Shown here: positions 62,960 to 64,000 of the stretch, piece after piece
How positions within the stretch are numbered: position 1 is the stretch's first letter
Layout: every line of letters begins with the position of its first letter
Source of the DNA: Methanoculleus sp. UBA430
GTDB taxonomy: Archaea > Halobacteriota > Methanomicrobia > Methanomicrobiales > Methanoculleaceae
DNA length: 64,000 nucleotides
Reading direction: 5' to 3'
Assembly: GCF_002506585.1 (NCBI RefSeq)
Contig: NZ_DAXW01000009.1
Span: 72,100-136,099, forward strand
Notes under the pieces: model-generated
The model's input: only the letters and a program-made list of their open reading frames with translations
Told to the model about the DNA's origin: nothing
Database searches by the model: none
Made by a program: the position numbers and the translations under genes

Positions 62960-63514
62960 CTACAAACTTTTTCTCGCTCTGATGATATGCAAAACATCAA
63001 AATAAAAAGGAATGGTATCCTTTGGCGGATCTTCTGGATTGACTAAAGCCCTTCGAAAATCTGATTTTTCATAGAATTCTACAGAGGTTGGCTTAAAGTC
63101 AACAGTTAGAATTCTACAACCAACATGTTCAGTGATGTCGCCCACTATAGAAAAGATTTCTATGAGCATATTGGTTCCAATACCGCGATGCCGGTAATTG
63201 TCGTGAACTGCCAGCCTTGCAATTTTTATTGCCGGGTAATATCGATATTTATAGCCCCTTATTCGATCTCCCCGTATCATCTCCTCTTTTTCGATGCAAT
63301 CGGTTACAAGCGTAAAATATCCCACGAGAGCCTCTCTCCAGAACACAACTTGCGTGACAGAGAAGAAACTGTTCTGACACCGTAAGGCGTCTTCTTTTAG
63401 GAACTCCTCTAAATCAACTTCTTCGGGATTACTACAACAAGAAAAAGAATTAACATCAATTCCTTCGTGGAGAGTGACATACTCCAACTCTTCATCAGGA
63501 ATTGGTTCTGCCAT
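62960..63514 (-). CDS. GNAT acetyltransferase, probable toxin of a toxin-antitoxin pair
   Basis: A 184-residue GNAT protein. LAVHDNYRHRGIGTNMLIEIFSI is the acetyl-CoA loop, and PTSVEFYEKSDFRR the end of the fold. GNAT toxins such as TacT or AtaT acetylate aminoacyl-tRNA; the small partner gene with a four-base-class overlap (TAATG) supports that idea. The gene is clearly more AT-rich than its neighbours, which suggests recent transfer. Another GNAT function is possible. Confidence 0.6.
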   Translation of the reverse strand: MAEPIPDEELEYVTLHEGIDVNSFSCCSNPEEVDLEEFLKEDALRCQNSFFSVTQVVFWREALVGYFTLVTDCIEKEEMIRGDRIRGYKYRYYPAIKIARLAVHDNYRHRGIGTNMLIEIFSIVGDITEHVGCRILTVDFKPTSVEFYEKSDFRRALVNPEDPPKDTIPFYFDVLHIIRARKSL

Positions 63515-63657
63515 TAAGATCGCTTTTGAGAACGCACCGCAGCCTCCCTGACTAAAAACTGGCCGCGTGTACTCAGGTCATTGTGCTCAAGGAATCTCTC
63601 GAACCTGCGAGCATCCTCGCCTTTTAATTTCAATCCTAACTCTATAGCCTTCGCCAT
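63514..63657 (-). CDS. small antitoxin-like protein
   Basis: A 47-residue protein, MAKAIELGLKLKGEDARRFERF plus LEHNDLSTRGQFLVREAAVRSQKRS (in pieces). The composition and size fit a DNA-binding or toxin-neutralising antitoxin of the RHH type, although the ribbon-helix-helix strand is not obvious. I take the ATG at 63657; the ATG at 63747 would add 30 residues of low-complexity sequence. Its TAA stop overlaps the ATG of the acetyltransferase. Palindromes lie just upstream. Confidence 0.55.
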   Translation of the reverse strand: MAKAIELGLKLKGEDARRFERFLEHNDLSTRGQFLVREAAVRSQKRS

Positions 63658-63670
63658 TACACCCACCCCG

Positions 63671-63703
63671 CACATGTGGCGTGCATATGTGTTACATATG
63701 TAA
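63671..63703. promoter_or_regulatory. phased CAYATG palindromes upstream of the antitoxin gene
   Basis: CACATGTG (63671-63678), CATATG (63684-63689) and TTACATATGTAA (63692-63703) are palindromes whose centres lie 12 and 11 bases apart, about one helical turn each. A TATA-like CATATATTAG is at 63731-63740 on the minus strand. The arrangement suits autoregulation by a toxin-antitoxin complex. Confidence 0.5.
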
Positions 63704-63818
63704 TACGATGAGATATACGCATCTGAAGAACTAATATATGTTTCCATACCTCTCGCCCATGAAATGATCGAGAATATGAAGCTCAGTTTTAAAATAGGCT
63801 AATAAGTTGGCCTTTTAA

Positions 63819-63890
63819 GCCCCAGCCGAGATTTGAACTCGGGACCTGCTGATTACAAGTCAGCCGCTCTGCCAGCTAAGCCACTGGGGC
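63819..63890 (-). tRNA. tRNA-Thr (anticodon UGU)
   Basis: A 72-base cloverleaf on the minus strand. The acceptor stem is GCCCCAG paired with CTGGGGC, the anticodon arm is GCTGA-CTTGTAA-TCAGC with anticodon TGT, and the T arm holds GTTCAAATC. CCA is not encoded. There is no intron. Confidence 0.95.
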
Positions 63891-64000
63891 ATACCTTATA
63901 TTGTGGATCGTCCGCGCTAAAAAAGATGGCGCCGGTTCTCCTCACCCCTCCCCGGCATCTTCTGGCTGATCACCATAACTCCCACCTGACGGTGCTCACG

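Overview
The window is chromosomal DNA of a high-GC hydrogenotrophic methanogen that uses formate. Methanoculleus or a close relative in the Methanomicrobiales fits best. The evidence is a methanofuran biosynthesis gene (mfnB, cut by the left edge), an F420-type formate dehydrogenase (fdhA, fdhB) with a formate transporter (fdhC), tRNA-dependent cysteine synthesis (SepCysS), DNA topoisomerase VI, the Mre11-Rad50-NurA-HerA set, and DUF2150 and DUF92 proteins. Placement at genus level is inference.

Region by region. 0-5.6 kb: mfnB, a HisA-like TIM barrel, dTMP kinase, valS and a DUF92 membrane protein. 5.6-7.1 kb: an IS200/IS605-type element carrying only tnpB, broken by a one-unit slip in a CT repeat. 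7-14.5 kb: a membrane protein, a YchF GTPase, a larB-nadM pair and two uncharacterised proteins behind it. 14.5-18.6 kb: hisS-top6B-top6A, all overlapping. 18.7-20.7 kb: an HxlR-type regulator divergent from hcp, with two perfect tandem palindromes between them. 20.7-31 kb: a HAD/cyclase pair and a surface-glycan locus (two GT4 enzymes, wecB, wecC, a Gfo/Idh/MocA oxidoreductase, a flippase, a GNAT enzyme and a GT2). 31-35.3 kb: a Cys-rich protein coupled to DUF2150, thiI, and pscS with a tiny upstream partner gene. 35.4-42.3 kb: mre11-rad50-nurA-herA. 42.4-50.2 kb: an OB-fold membrane protein, fdhC, a gene-poor 1.1 kb stretch, a ClC channel, and fdhB-fdhA. 50.3-52.9 kb: a GntP permease coupled to an orphan DNA methyltransferase, then a small gene whose start appears to be ACG. 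53-57.4 kb: a clock-like operon kaiB-kaiB-sensor kinase-kaiC in which the kinase is frameshifted. 57.6-62.8 kb: a C45-type hydrolase and purL-purQ. 62.9-64 kb: an AT-rich GNAT toxin-antitoxin-like pair beside tRNA-Thr(UGU).

Several neighbours make functional sense together. NadM-type adenylylation can supply the dinucleotide substrate of LarB. The HxlR regulator and hcp look like a redox or nitrosative-stress switch. The four repair genes form one end-resection module. The Kai cluster is the best candidate for an unusual regulatory system, and its kinase should be rechecked for a real frameshift. Two intergenic stretches 28 kb apart (5696-5823 and 33745-33858) share a series of short motifs in the same order and may belong to an undescribed structured RNA or mobile-element family.
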